64,000 nucleotides of DNA from Acidithiobacillus ferridurans (lineage in GTDB: Bacteria; Pseudomonadota; Gammaproteobacteria; Acidithiobacillales; Acidithiobacillaceae): contig NZ_AP018795.1 of assembly GCF_003966655.1 (NCBI RefSeq), forward strand, positions 744,001 to 808,000. The letters run 5' to 3'. A program made the translations under genes and the position numbers. A model generated the notes under the pieces. That model did no database searches, was not told the DNA's origin, and worked only from the letters and a program-made list of their open reading frames with translations. This document shows, one piece after another, positions 17,534-26,528 of the stretch. Within the stretch, counting starts at the first letter, position 1. Every line of letters begins with the position of its first letter.

Positions 17534-19591
17534 TTACTCTCCTGTCTGGACCTGGGCACCACCGTGCATGGCGGTTTGCAGGCGCGCCAGCAGTTCGTTC
17601 CAATTTACCCGGCGATTGTACCCCACTATATCCACCCTGGGCAGCCCTTGGCCCTGGAGGATCACAAAACCGGAATCTTCGGTCCCCACTCCGGATAATT
17701 CGGCAACACCATGCCTGAGCCGCACCCCCATCCCCAAATGCGCATAAGCAAAGGTTTTGAACATCCGCAGAAACAGGCCCTGAAAAAATCCGCCGATGCC
17801 GTCACCTCCACCCAGTCGGGTAAGGTTCTGGACCGCAGCATAACTGATTTCCTGACGTACGCCAGGAACGGGAACCGTATGGAACTGCGCGTCAAAGGCC
17901 TCCGGCGACCAGTTCAGCAGGGCGAGATTTTTTACGTGGCCGTCGAGTACGCCGCTAATGTACCCGAAGTGAAAAGCGTCAGTCAGAGGCTTCAGCCGCA
18001 CCCCGGAAATTTCGACGTTGCCGCGCAACAGGGGCAAAACGCCAAAGAAATTCTCAACGTGCAGGTCATTCACTCGCACGGTACCGCCAAACACCTGGGC
18101 GGAAAGTGCGCCGCTGGTGCTGAGGTCCCCCGCATGGTACTGCAGCTCCGGTATGGTCGCCGACACCGTTCCGGTAAACGGCGGCCAGCGCATGATCCTG
18201 GTCAGCTGAGCCATGCTAACCCCCCGCAGGTCGCCGCTCATGCTGAAACCCGATCGCGTCCCCGCCCAACGCGCCGCCAGTTGCCGGAAATGCAGCGCGC
18301 CCCCCAACATGGTCAGGGTAAAGGGCTGCTGCAGATGGAAGCCCTGGGGATTGACCACCAGATCCGCATGCAGCGGACCCACGGGGATACGATAGAGCGC
18401 CGCCGATTGCCAGCGGAGCGTGGCGGCGGAAATTTTACCGGTACGACTCCACGCGCCCCGGCTATTCACCCCGGTCACCGCAAGAAGCCTGTTCGAGCTG
18501 GAAACGGCCGCATTGCGCAGATCCCATCGCAGCGCGTTCAGCCCTCCTGCTCCCGCCACGGAAAACCGCACCTGCCCCGAGGCCTGCAACCCGGCCGCCA
18601 GACCTCCGGGAAGGGCCAGCGGTTTGATCCAGTTTGCATACAGCGGCGCCATGGCCACATTCATATCCCGAATCTGCCAGCGCAGCGCTCCACCCTGGGT
18701 CGGCCAGTACAGCGCAAAACCGCCCTGCCCGAGGCCGGGCCAGCGGATGCTTCCCTGGTCCAGTTGCCAGGCCTTGGCCGTCTGTTGCCAGCGGGTTTGC
18801 ATCCGCACCGGCGCGGCAGGGGCTGTCCAGTACCATGGACTCCAGAGGACACCACCCTGGGTCCAGCGCAGCCGAGCGCTGCCGTGCCACCGTCCGCTGT
18901 AGACCCCCGCCCCCTGGAGCCGCAATGCAACACCCTGGGCGCCCTGCAAACCGTCCGGGCTGCTGAACTGGAGCTGGCTGCCTTGCAGTTCAAAGGCCAT
19001 CTGACGGGCCTGTGCCCAGCTCGCACCCTGCGCCCGGACTTGCCACCGGGCCTGCCCCGAGGTCTGCCAGGCGGCAGGCAGCAGGCTGAAAGCATGCACC
19101 AGACCGGCAACCGGCAGGCTGCCCGCACCCGTCAGATGCCACTGTCCGGCGGCGGTACTTTGCACCTGCACCCGGGCGCTGCCGAATTGCACACCACGCA
19201 CCGCCAGCACGGCCTGCCCGCTGCCACCCAGCTGCCGCAACTGTACCTGCCCATCGCCATGCAGTGCGCCCCACGGGCTGCCGTCCACCACCAGGTGGCC
19301 CTGCGGACACGCCCAACCCTGCGTCGTCCGGAGCCCGCATTGCCACTGGGCGCGCCGCCAGAGCTTGCGTCTGCCCGCCTGCACGGCACCCACCACCAGA
19401 CGCAACTGGTCGCCCTGCGCCGATGTGGACAGCGTCACACGCGGGTGCTGCACCGTCCAGCCCGTTCCGCTGACGTCCGCGGCGCTGATTTCCAGAACCT
19501 GCGCCCCGGCGGCGTCACTGATCGCGAGTCCCAGGCCCGTCAACAGTAGCCACCGGGCGATTCTCGGCAACACCCCGCTGCGCCCGTGCAT
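17534..19591 (-). CDS. YdbH-like AsmA-superfamily envelope protein
   Basis: A large (685 residues from ATG 19591; an ATG 15 codons earlier is possible) secreted or anchored protein with an N-terminal hydrophobic segment and a long run of amphipathic beta strands, as in AsmA-like bridge proteins. The C-terminal part (FGGTVRVNDLHVENFFGVLP, then LKPLTDAFHFGYISGVLDGH) matches YdbH, one of the E. coli AsmA-like proteins (with TamB and YhdP) that move phospholipids to the outer membrane. It is shorter than the E. coli protein (near 880). Followed at four bases by its YdbL-like partner, which supports the assignment. Confidence 0.8.
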   Translation of the reverse strand: MHGRSGVLPRIARWLLLTGLGLAISDAAGAQVLEISAADVSGTGWTVQHPRVTLSTSAQGDQLRLVVGAVQAGRRKLWRRAQWQCGLRTTQGWACPQGHLVVDGSPWGALHGDGQVQLRQLGGSGQAVLAVRGVQFGSARVQVQSTAAGQWHLTGAGSLPVAGLVHAFSLLPAAWQTSGQARWQVRAQGASWAQARQMAFELQGSQLQFSSPDGLQGAQGVALRLQGAGVYSGRWHGSARLRWTQGGVLWSPWYWTAPAAPVRMQTRWQQTAKAWQLDQGSIRWPGLGQGGFALYWPTQGGALRWQIRDMNVAMAPLYANWIKPLALPGGLAAGLQASGQVRFSVAGAGGLNALRWDLRNAAVSSSNRLLAVTGVNSRGAWSRTGKISAATLRWQSAALYRIPVGPLHADLVVNPQGFHLQQPFTLTMLGGALHFRQLAARWAGTRSGFSMSGDLRGVSMAQLTRIMRWPPFTGTVSATIPELQYHAGDLSTSGALSAQVFGGTVRVNDLHVENFFGVLPLLRGNVEISGVRLKPLTDAFHFGYISGVLDGHVKNLALLNWSPEAFDAQFHTVPVPGVRQEISYAAVQNLTRLGGGDGIGGFFQGLFLRMFKTFAYAHLGMGVRLRHGVAELSGVGTEDSGFVILQGQGLPRVDIVGYNRRVNWNELLARLQTAMHGGAQVQTGE

Positions 19592-19598
19592 CGTTCCG

Positions 19599-20483
19599 TC
19601 AGGCCGGAAAAACGCCCGTAGAGAGGTAGCGGTCACCCCGGTCGCAGATGATGACGACGATCACGCCAACCTCCAGATGCTGCGCCACCCGTATCGCCGC
19701 CGCCAGCGCTCCGCCCGAAGAGATGCCCGCGAGCACTCCTTCTTCCCGCGCCAGGCGCCGGGTCATCTCCTCGGCTTCTTCCTGACTCACATCGACGATT
19801 CGGTCAACAGACTCGGGATGATAGATGCGCGGCAGATAGGCTTGCGGCCAACGGCGGATACCGGGAATTCTGGCCCCCTCCGTCGGCTGTACACCGATGA
19901 TCTGGATACCCGGCGAGACTTCCCGCAAATAGCGGGAGGTACCCATGATGGTCCCCGTCGTCCCCATGGACGATACGAAATGGGTCACGGCGCCGCGGGT
20001 ATCGCGCCAGATCTCCGGCCCGGTCCCGAGGTAATGTGCCTCGGGATTATCAGGGTTGGAAAACTGATCGAGCATGAAGCCCTCTCCCGCAGCGACCATC
20101 TGGTGCGCGAGATCGATGGAACCTTCAATACTCCGGGCCGCAGGGGTGAGAATCACCTCCGCACCGTAGGCACGCATCACCTGGCGCCTTTCGATGCTCA
20201 TATTGTCCGGCATGATCAGCGTCATGGACAATCCGCGTACCGATGCCGCCATGGCCAGGGCGATGCCCGTATTCCCGCTGGTTGGTTCGATCAGACGTGT
20301 AGCGGGGGTGATGGTGCCCCGCTCCAGCGCCCGACGAATCATGTTCACGGCGGGACGATCCTTGACTGAACCGGCGGGATTGTTCCCCTCCATCTTCCCG
20401 AAAATCCGCACCCCCGCATGGGGCGACAGGCGCCGCAACTCACACAAGGGGGTATTGCCCACCCAGTTCTCCAGACCACCCAT
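19599..20483 (-). CDS. cysM: Cysteine synthase B
   Basis: A 294-residue PLP enzyme making cysteine from O-acetylserine and sulfide or thiosulfate. The start at MGGLENWVGNTPL (20483) has AAGGAGG at 6 bases; the longer frame does not. The PLP lysine is in NPAGSVKDRPA and the phosphate loop in EPTSGNTGIALA. The sequence resembles the CysM branch, which can use thiosulfate, rather than CysK. First gene of the minus-strand operon that continues through ydbH to nagZ. For a sulfur oxidiser, thiosulfate use would suit, but this is inference. Confidence 0.9.
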   Translation of the reverse strand: MGGLENWVGNTPLCELRRLSPHAGVRIFGKMEGNNPAGSVKDRPAVNMIRRALERGTITPATRLIEPTSGNTGIALAMAASVRGLSMTLIMPDNMSIERRQVMRAYGAEVILTPAARSIEGSIDLAHQMVAAGEGFMLDQFSNPDNPEAHYLGTGPEIWRDTRGAVTHFVSSMGTTGTIMGTSRYLREVSPGIQIIGVQPTEGARIPGIRRWPQAYLPRIYHPESVDRIVDVSQEEAEEMTRRLAREEGVLAGISSGGALAAAIRVAQHLEVGVIVVIICDRGDRYLSTGVFPA

Positions 20484-20533
20484 CTCTGCCTCCTTCAGGG
20501 CAATATCCAATAAGCAGCATCATAGACCCAAGC

Positions 20534-20557
20534 TGCAAAGTGGGGCTATCCTTTGCA
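20534..20557. promoter_or_regulatory. Inverted repeat in the cysM/pgl divergent region
   Basis: TGCAAAG (20534-20540) and CTTTGCA (20551-20557) form a 7-bp inverted repeat with a 10-base spacer between the divergent starts of cysM and pgl. A 17-base centre-to-centre spacing suits a dimeric regulator; a transcript hairpin is also possible. Confidence 0.35.
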
Positions 20558-20588
20558 AAAGATCGGGAACACACGGGAGCACATCCGC

Positions 20589-21299
20589 ATGGAAACAGCT
20601 CGGCATCGCAATACCTGGCATATTCATCCCGATCCCGAAGCGCTCGCCCGGCGACTCGCGGCGGCTGTCGCCCGTATGGCGCGGGAGGCCATCACCGCCC
20701 GCGGCGCCTTCCATCTGGTGGTCGCCGGTGGCACCACCCCCCGCGCGGCTTACGCCCTGCTTCCGCAACTAGGCGGAGACTGGCAGTGCTGGCACCTCTA
20801 TCATGGGGATGAACGCTGTCTGCCGCCCCAGGACCCGGATCGCAACAGCCTGATGCTCGACACGGTCTGGCTGTCCCGGGTGCCCATCCCGGCACGGCAG
20901 ATTCATCACATCCCAGCGGAACGGGGCGCCGATGTGGCCGCCCGCGACTACGCTGCGGTTCTTCCACCCCACGCCTTCGACCTGGTCCTGCTGGGAGTAG
21001 GGGAGGACGGCCATACGGCCAGCCTGTTCCCCGACCACGACTGGGGCATGGAAAAGAACGGCCCCGCCACGATCGCCGTCCACGACGCCGCCAAGGCGCC
21101 ACCCCAAAGGGTGAGCCTGAGCGGCTGGCGCTTACAATACACGCGGGAAATGTTTTTTATGGCAGCCGGCGGCGGCAAGCGGTCGGCACTCACGGCCTGG
21201 TGGCGGGGCGAGCCCATTCCCGCCGCCATGGTAGGCGCAGCAGCGGATGTCTGGCTGGACAATGCAGCCTGGCCGGAAATAGTGCCCGGGACCATCTGA
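20589..21299 (+). CDS. pgl: 6-phosphogluconolactonase
   Basis: A 236-residue enzyme hydrolysing 6-phosphogluconolactone in the oxidative pentose-phosphate pathway. Start at METARHRN (20589). It has the DevB/Pgl motifs VAGGTTPRAAY, GDERCLPPQDPDRNS and LLGVGEDGHTASLFP, and the length is normal. Here it stands alone, separated from zwf and gnd, divergent from cysM and convergent with the stomatin-like gene. Confidence 0.92.
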   Translation: METARHRNTWHIHPDPEALARRLAAAVARMAREAITARGAFHLVVAGGTTPRAAYALLPQLGGDWQCWHLYHGDERCLPPQDPDRNSLMLDTVWLSRVPIPARQIHHIPAERGADVAARDYAAVLPPHAFDLVLLGVGEDGHTASLFPDHDWGMEKNGPATIAVHDAAKAPPQRVSLSGWRLQYTREMFFMAAGGGKRSALTAWWRGEPIPAAMVGAAADVWLDNAAWPEIVPGTI

Positions 21300-21382
21300 C
21301 CCCATGCCCCATGGCACCATCCTTCCTCCCCTTGTCCCCATGCCCCCGCGAATCCTGGTTTCTCAGACACCTCAGGCGGTGT

Positions 21383-22321
21383 TCAGGCTTTCGCTGCCCC
21401 ATTCTGCCCGCCCGACTGTTTGACCATGGCGAGCGCCGTACCCACCAGTGCACCGATATTGCCCAGATCCGCCGGGATCACCAGACTGGTGCCCACCTTG
21501 GCGAGGTTGCCCCATTTTTCGATATAGTCCTTGGCCAACTGCATCTGTAGGGCCTCGATACCGCCCGGGGCCTGCGCAGCATCGCCGATGACCCGGATGG
21601 CGGCCGCTGTGGCTTCTGCCACCAACTGGATGGCCGCCGCCTCACCCTGAGCGCGAAGCACTTCCGCCTGCTTGCGGCCATCGGCGACATTGATGTCCTG
21701 CTGCCGTTGCCCCTCGGAGGTGTTGATCTGTTGCTGCCGTTGCCCCTCGGACTTGGCGATCAGTGCCCGTTTTTCCCGCTCGGCCGTGATTTGCAGCTCC
21801 ATGGCGCGGATGATCTCCTGAGGCGGAGTAATGTCCTTGATCTCATAGCGCAGTACCTTGACGCCCCAGTTGACCGCCGCCTCATCCACCGATGCCGCGA
21901 CGGCAGTGTTCAGCAACTGCCGGGACGAGAGCGCCGCATCCAGATGCAGCTTGCCGATCTCGGAACGCATGGTGGTCTGCGCCAGCTGTATCACCGAGGT
22001 AAAGGGGTTGCTGGAGCCGTAGGCCGCCTTTACCGAATCCGTAATCTGCAGATAGAGCACGCCGTCCACGGTCATCGTGGTATTGTCCAGGGAAATACAC
22101 ACTTGCGCCGGCACCTCCATGGGCACCTCGCGCATATCAAAACGGAAAGCGATGCGGTCCAGAAAAGGGATGATAAAATTCAGCCCGGGCTCCAGCACTG
22201 CATGATATTTACCAAGGCGCTCCACCACCCAGGCGCGCTGTTGAGGCACGACCCGAATGGTGGTTCGCAGGATGAAGAAAGCCGCAACGACAACGATCAG
22301 GACGACGATGAGGGAGGACAT
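21383..22321 (-). CDS. SPFH/stomatin-family membrane protein (QmcA-like)
   Basis: A 312-residue protein with an N-terminal transmembrane helix (about 3-20), an SPFH/band-7 domain (RVVPQQRAWVVERLGKYH through about 200), a coiled coil rich in Gln and Glu (AKSEGQRQQQINTSEGQRQQ) and a C-terminal oligomerisation region. Such proteins form ring-shaped scaffolds in the inner membrane and often modulate FtsH-type proteolysis. The neighbouring NfeD gene lies upstream by 51 bases; NfeD and stomatin-like proteins are classic partners. Confidence 0.9.
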   Translation of the reverse strand: MSSLIVVLIVVVAAFFILRTTIRVVPQQRAWVVERLGKYHAVLEPGLNFIIPFLDRIAFRFDMREVPMEVPAQVCISLDNTTMTVDGVLYLQITDSVKAAYGSSNPFTSVIQLAQTTMRSEIGKLHLDAALSSRQLLNTAVAASVDEAAVNWGVKVLRYEIKDITPPQEIIRAMELQITAEREKRALIAKSEGQRQQQINTSEGQRQQDINVADGRKQAEVLRAQGEAAAIQLVAEATAAAIRVIGDAAQAPGGIEALQMQLAKDYIEKWGNLAKVGTSLVIPADLGNIGALVGTALAMVKQSGGQNGAAKA

Positions 22322-22372
22322 AGCGGCTCCTTGCCAGAATCTTGCTTGGGTAGCACTCCTAAATGTAGCAGA

Positions 22373-22765
22373 TTATCGGTCTTGGCGATGATAACGGCCC
22401 GATCCCCCGGATGGGGGGGGCGGGCCATCATCGACGACCGCCATCCACTCGGCGCCGCGATAACGCACACTGTATTGCTGATTGCTGTCCGGTCCGCTGA
22501 CGACATCCACCCCCTGCCCCAGATCGAAATCACCGAGGTCTCCGCTTTTGCCCGCCAGGCGATGCCGCAGCCACACTCCGGCGGGCAGCAGAACCAGACA
22601 GAATCCGAGAAAAACCCAGTGCAGCACCGCACCCGGCAGGAGCAGCCCGGTGATCGCGGTAAACAGCGCCGCCAGCGCCACCGCCGCCAGGTAGAACGTG
22701 CCCGTAAAAAGCTCCGCCAGCCCGGCGCCAAACGCAATGACGATATAAATGATCAACATCGCCAC
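22373..22765 (-). CDS. NfeD-like membrane protein
   Basis: A 130-residue protein with three or four hydrophobic helices in the first 75 residues (LIIYIVIAFGAGLAELFTG and following) and a small C-terminal OB-fold domain (DLGQGVDVVSG, VRYRGAEWMAV), the short NfeD1b-type layout. It pairs with the stomatin-like protein downstream. An ATG two codons later (22759) is an alternative start. The Pro/Gly-rich tail is unusual for the family. Follows glgB by nine bases, so glgB-nfeD-stomatin may be cotranscribed. Confidence 0.85.
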   Translation of the reverse strand: MAMLIIYIVIAFGAGLAELFTGTFYLAAVALAALFTAITGLLLPGAVLHWVFLGFCLVLLPAGVWLRHRLAGKSGDLGDFDLGQGVDVVSGPDSNQQYSVRYRGAEWMAVVDDGPPPPSGGSGRYHRQDR

Positions 22766-22774
22766 CCCCCGGGT

Positions 22775-24982
22775 TCAGCCTGCCCCGGCAAGCTGTAAAT
22801 AAATCGCGGCCAGGGGCGGCAGGACCAGTTCCAGCGAATGGGGCAGACCCATCCACGACTGGTCCTGGGCCTGCTGCGGCAGATTGCCCACATTGCTGCC
22901 ATGATAGGCGCCCGCGTCGCTGTTGAAGATCTCCCGGTACCGACCCGCAGCCGGCACCCCCAGACGATAATTGCGCCGAGGCACCGGCGTGAAATTGAAC
23001 ACCGCCAGCACGAAACCGCCGTCCCGGTCCCAGCGCAGAAAACTCAACACCGACTGATCGGCGTCATGGCAATCCACCCAGGAGAAGCCCTCGCCCTGAA
23101 AATCCTGCGCATGCAAGGCCGGAACAGCCCGGTAGAGATGAGCCAGATCCCGGCTCAACCGCTGCGTACCCTGATGCCAGTCCCAATGCAGTAGATCCCA
23201 GTCCAGGGCCCGCCCGCAATCCCACTCCCGTCCCTGGCCGAACTCGTTGCCCATAAAATTCAGTTTCTTGCCGGGATGCGCAAACTGGTAGCTGAAGAGC
23301 AGACGCAGGTTGGCAAAACGCTGCCAGGCATCCCCCGGCATTTTGTCCAGCAGTGAACGCTTGCCATGCACCACTTCGTCATGGGACAAGGGCAGCACGA
23401 AGTTTTCCGAATAAGCGTAAAGCTGGCTGAAGGTCAGGTCGTTCTGGTGAAAGCGCCGGTAGACCGGGTCCTGCTCCAGGTAGGCCAGGGTATCGTTCAT
23501 CCAGCCCATATTCCACTTCATGGAAAAACCCAGGCCGCCCACATAGGTGGGGCGGGAGACCATCGGCCAGGCCGTGGATTCTTCGGCAATGGTGAGGATG
23601 CCCGGATGACGCTCATTGAGGATCACATTCATCTCACGCAGGAAATCGATGGCCTCGAGATTTTCCCGGCCACCATACCGATTGGGAATCCACTCGCCCT
23701 CCTGGCGCGAATAATCGCGGTAGAGCAGGGACGCCACCGCATCCACGCGCAACCCGTCGATATGGAAGCTGTCCGCCCAGTAGCAGGCGTTGGCCAGCAA
23801 AAAACCACGCACCTCGTTGCGTCCGAAGTTGAAAATATAAGTGCCCCAGTCGCTGTGCTCCCCCTCGCGCGGGTCGGCATGTTCATACAACGGGGTACCA
23901 TCGAAGCGCGCCAGCCCCCAGTCATCCCGGGGGAAATGCCCCGGCACCCAGTCCAGGAGCACGCCGATGCCCGCCTGATGAAACTGATCCACAAAGGCGC
24001 GGAAGCCGTCGGGCGTACCGAAGCGGCTGGTGGGCGCAAAATAGCCGCTCACCTGATAGCCCCAGGATTCGTCCAGTGGGTGCTCCATCACCGGCATCAG
24101 TTCGATGTGGGTATAGCCCATGTCCTTGCAGTAGGGCACCAGGCTCTCCGCCAGCGCCGCGTAACTAAGGAAATGGCCCGCCGCGTCACGCTGCCAGGAA
24201 CCGAGATGCACTTCGTAGATGTTCATGGGGGCGTGCTGCCAGTCCTGCCCAGCCCGAGCCGCCACCCAGTCCTGATCCGCCCAGACGTGGTCATTTTCCA
24301 CCACGCGTGCCGCCGTACTCGGTCTGAGCTCAAAGGCATGGGCGTAGGGGTCGGTCTTGACAAATACCGCTCCGGAATCGCGGTGACGGATCTCGAATTT
24401 GTAGATTTCGCCAATGGCAAGGTCCGGGATGAACAGTTCCCAGATGCCACTCTGGCCGCGCGCGCGCATGGGGTGGGCGCGGCCGTCCCAATCATTGAAG
24501 TCACCGACGACACTGACCCGCCCGGCATTGGGCGCCCATACGGCGAATAACACCCCATCCACTCCCTCGTGATGGCGACGGTGCGCACCGAGGTGACGAT
24601 AGGCTTCATAGAGGCGCCCCTCGCTGAAGAGGTAAACCTCCACATCCCCCAGCACCGGACCGAAGACATAAGGGTCATGGCGTTCGTGGAATCCGTGCCG
24701 GTCCTCCCAGCGCAGGCGATAAGGCACCGGTATGACCTCGCCCTGACGGGTGAAAATGCCGGCAGGATGGCTCTGTTCCATGACCACCCATCCCGCTGGC
24801 GTCTGTATCTCCACGCCGTGGGCGCCGGGCAGAAAGACTCGCTGCACGGTCCGCCCACCAACCATATGCTGGCCCAGCCAGGCGAAGGGGTCGTGATGAC
24901 GCGCCTCACGGATGGCCAGGCCGTCTTCACTGTCGCCAGATGGACCGCTCACCGTACTGCCATGCTTTTGCATTGCCGCCAC
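22775..24982 (-). CDS. glgB: 1,4-alpha-glucan branching enzyme
   Basis: A 735-residue GH13 enzyme creating alpha-1,6 branches in glycogen. I choose GTG 24982 because AAGGAGG lies five bases upstream; ATG 24973 and an upstream ATG are alternatives. Domains: N-terminal extension and CBM48 (about 90-210, [18 protein letters not shown] onwards), then the catalytic barrel with GLRVDAVAS (nucleophile Asp), [10 protein letters not shown] (acid Glu) and [11 protein letters not shown] (transition-state Asp), and a C-terminal beta domain. Divergent from glgC. Confidence 0.96.
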   Translation of the reverse strand: MAAMQKHGSTVSGPSGDSEDGLAIREARHHDPFAWLGQHMVGGRTVQRVFLPGAHGVEIQTPAGWVVMEQSHPAGIFTRQGEVIPVPYRLRWEDRHGFHERHDPYVFGPVLGDVEVYLFSEGRLYEAYRHLGAHRRHHEGVDGVLFAVWAPNAGRVSVVGDFNDWDGRAHPMRARGQSGIWELFIPDLAIGEIYKFEIRHRDSGAVFVKTDPYAHAFELRPSTAARVVENDHVWADQDWVAARAGQDWQHAPMNIYEVHLGSWQRDAAGHFLSYAALAESLVPYCKDMGYTHIELMPVMEHPLDESWGYQVSGYFAPTSRFGTPDGFRAFVDQFHQAGIGVLLDWVPGHFPRDDWGLARFDGTPLYEHADPREGEHSDWGTYIFNFGRNEVRGFLLANACYWADSFHIDGLRVDAVASLLYRDYSRQEGEWIPNRYGGRENLEAIDFLREMNVILNERHPGILTIAEESTAWPMVSRPTYVGGLGFSMKWNMGWMNDTLAYLEQDPVYRRFHQNDLTFSQLYAYSENFVLPLSHDEVVHGKRSLLDKMPGDAWQRFANLRLLFSYQFAHPGKKLNFMGNEFGQGREWDCGRALDWDLLHWDWHQGTQRLSRDLAHLYRAVPALHAQDFQGEGFSWVDCHDADQSVLSFLRWDRDGGFVLAVFNFTPVPRRNYRLGVPAAGRYREIFNSDAGAYHGSNVGNLPQQAQDQSWMGLPHSLELVLPPLAAIYLQLAGAG

Positions 24983-25215
24983 CGCACCCTCCTTAACCCG
25001 CCATCCGAGGTGAAACCATTCCTGCTTCATCGTCATGCCAACACTTCTGAGCATAACACATCCGCAAAGCTGCGCCGCTCCAGCCGGAGCACGGCTTGTT
25101 CATGCACAGGCCCTTGCCGCCAACGGACAAGTTCAGTACCTTAAAGGCCAGCGCGCCGGCAATCTCACCTATACTCCAGGTAAGGTCGTATTCCGTGCCC
25201 GAAAAGGAGATGGTC

Positions 25216-26523
25216 ATGTCGGAAGAAGGCAGTCGCGGAGCAACCAACTCACCCCGCTTCGTCAGCAACCTGACCCAAAATACCCTGGCCCTGGTGCTCG
25301 CCGGGGGGAGAGGCAGCCGCCTCGGTCCGCTGACCGACTGGCGTGCCAAACCCGCCGTTCCCTTCGGCGGCAAATTCCGCATCATCGACTTCTGCCTCTC
25401 CAACTGTCTCAACTCCGGGATTCGTCGCATCGGTATCCTCACCCAGTACAAATCTCACAGTCTCATCCGCCATATCCAGCTTGGCTGGGGTTTTCTCCGC
25501 GGCGAGTTCAGCGAGTTCACCGAGATTCTCCCCGCCCAGCAGCGCATGAATACCGGCTGGTACAAGGGCACCGCCGACGCCATCTTCCAGAACATCGATA
25601 TCCTCCGTGCCCACCGCCCGCGTTTTGTGATCATCCTGGCGGGTGATCATATTTATAAAATGGATTACGGACAGATGCTTGCCGAGCACGTCCAAAGCCA
25701 GGCCGACATGAGTGTCGCCTGCATCGAGGTGCCGCTGGAAGAAGCCAGGTCCTTCGGCGTGATGTCCGTCAACAGTGAGGATCGCATCACCGCCTTTACC
25801 GAAAAGCCCCAAGATCCGATCCCCACCCCCGGCAATCCCGATCGCGCCCTGGCGAGCATGGGTATCTACGTATTCAACACCGACTTCCTCTATGAACAAC
25901 TCATTCGCGATTCTGACAGTCCCGATTCCACCCACGACTTCGGCAACGACCTCATCCCTTATATGATATCGCGCTACCGGGTGATCGCGCATCGCTTCCG
26001 CAATAGCTGCATTGCCAGTTCCGAGGGGACCAATAGCCGCTGTTACTGGCGGGATGTAGGCACGGTGGATGCCTACTGGGCCGCCAACATCGACCTCGTA
26101 CACGTCACTCCCGATCTCGACCTCTACGACAGCCGCTGGCCAGTCTGGACCTATCAGGAACAACTGCCGCCAGCCAAATTCGTATTTGACGACGAAGGCC
26201 GCCGAGGCATGGCGCTGGATAGTATCGTCTCGGGCGGATGCATCATCAGCGGCGCCACCGTCCGCCGCTCCCTGCTCTTCTCCAACGTGCGGGTCAATGA
26301 CGGTCATACCCTGATCGAAGACTCGGTCATCCTGCCCAACGTGCGCATGGGCGAAGGCGCCCGCCTGCGCAAGGTGGTCGTGGACAAGGGTACGATCATC
26401 CCGAACGGACTGGTGGTCGGCGAAGACCCTGACGAAGACGCCCGCCGTTTCCATCGTACGCCCAACGGGGTGACCCTGATCACCCCGGAGCTGCTGGGCC
26501 AGCAACTGCATTTCGTGAGGTAA
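25216..26523 (+). CDS. glgC: Glucose-1-phosphate adenylyltransferase
   Basis: A 435-residue enzyme making ADP-glucose, the committed step of bacterial glycogen synthesis. Start ATG 25216 follows AAGGAG by six bases. The N-terminal nucleotidyltransferase domain opens [20 protein letters not shown], with [15 protein letters not shown] next; the C-terminal left-handed beta helix is intact. The first gene of a plus-strand run, glgC-GH57-GH57-glucokinase-murI, with spacings of only a few bases or overlaps. Allosteric control by glycolytic intermediates is usual for the family. Confidence 0.97.
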   Translation: MSEEGSRGATNSPRFVSNLTQNTLALVLAGGRGSRLGPLTDWRAKPAVPFGGKFRIIDFCLSNCLNSGIRRIGILTQYKSHSLIRHIQLGWGFLRGEFSEFTEILPAQQRMNTGWYKGTADAIFQNIDILRAHRPRFVIILAGDHIYKMDYGQMLAEHVQSQADMSVACIEVPLEEARSFGVMSVNSEDRITAFTEKPQDPIPTPGNPDRALASMGIYVFNTDFLYEQLIRDSDSPDSTHDFGNDLIPYMISRYRVIAHRFRNSCIASSEGTNSRCYWRDVGTVDAYWAANIDLVHVTPDLDLYDSRWPVWTYQEQLPPAKFVFDDEGRRGMALDSIVSGGCIISGATVRRSLLFSNVRVNDGHTLIEDSVILPNVRMGEGARLRKVVVDKGTIIPNGLVVGEDPDEDARRFHRTPNGVTLITPELLGQQLHFVR

Positions 26524-26528
26524 TCCCC

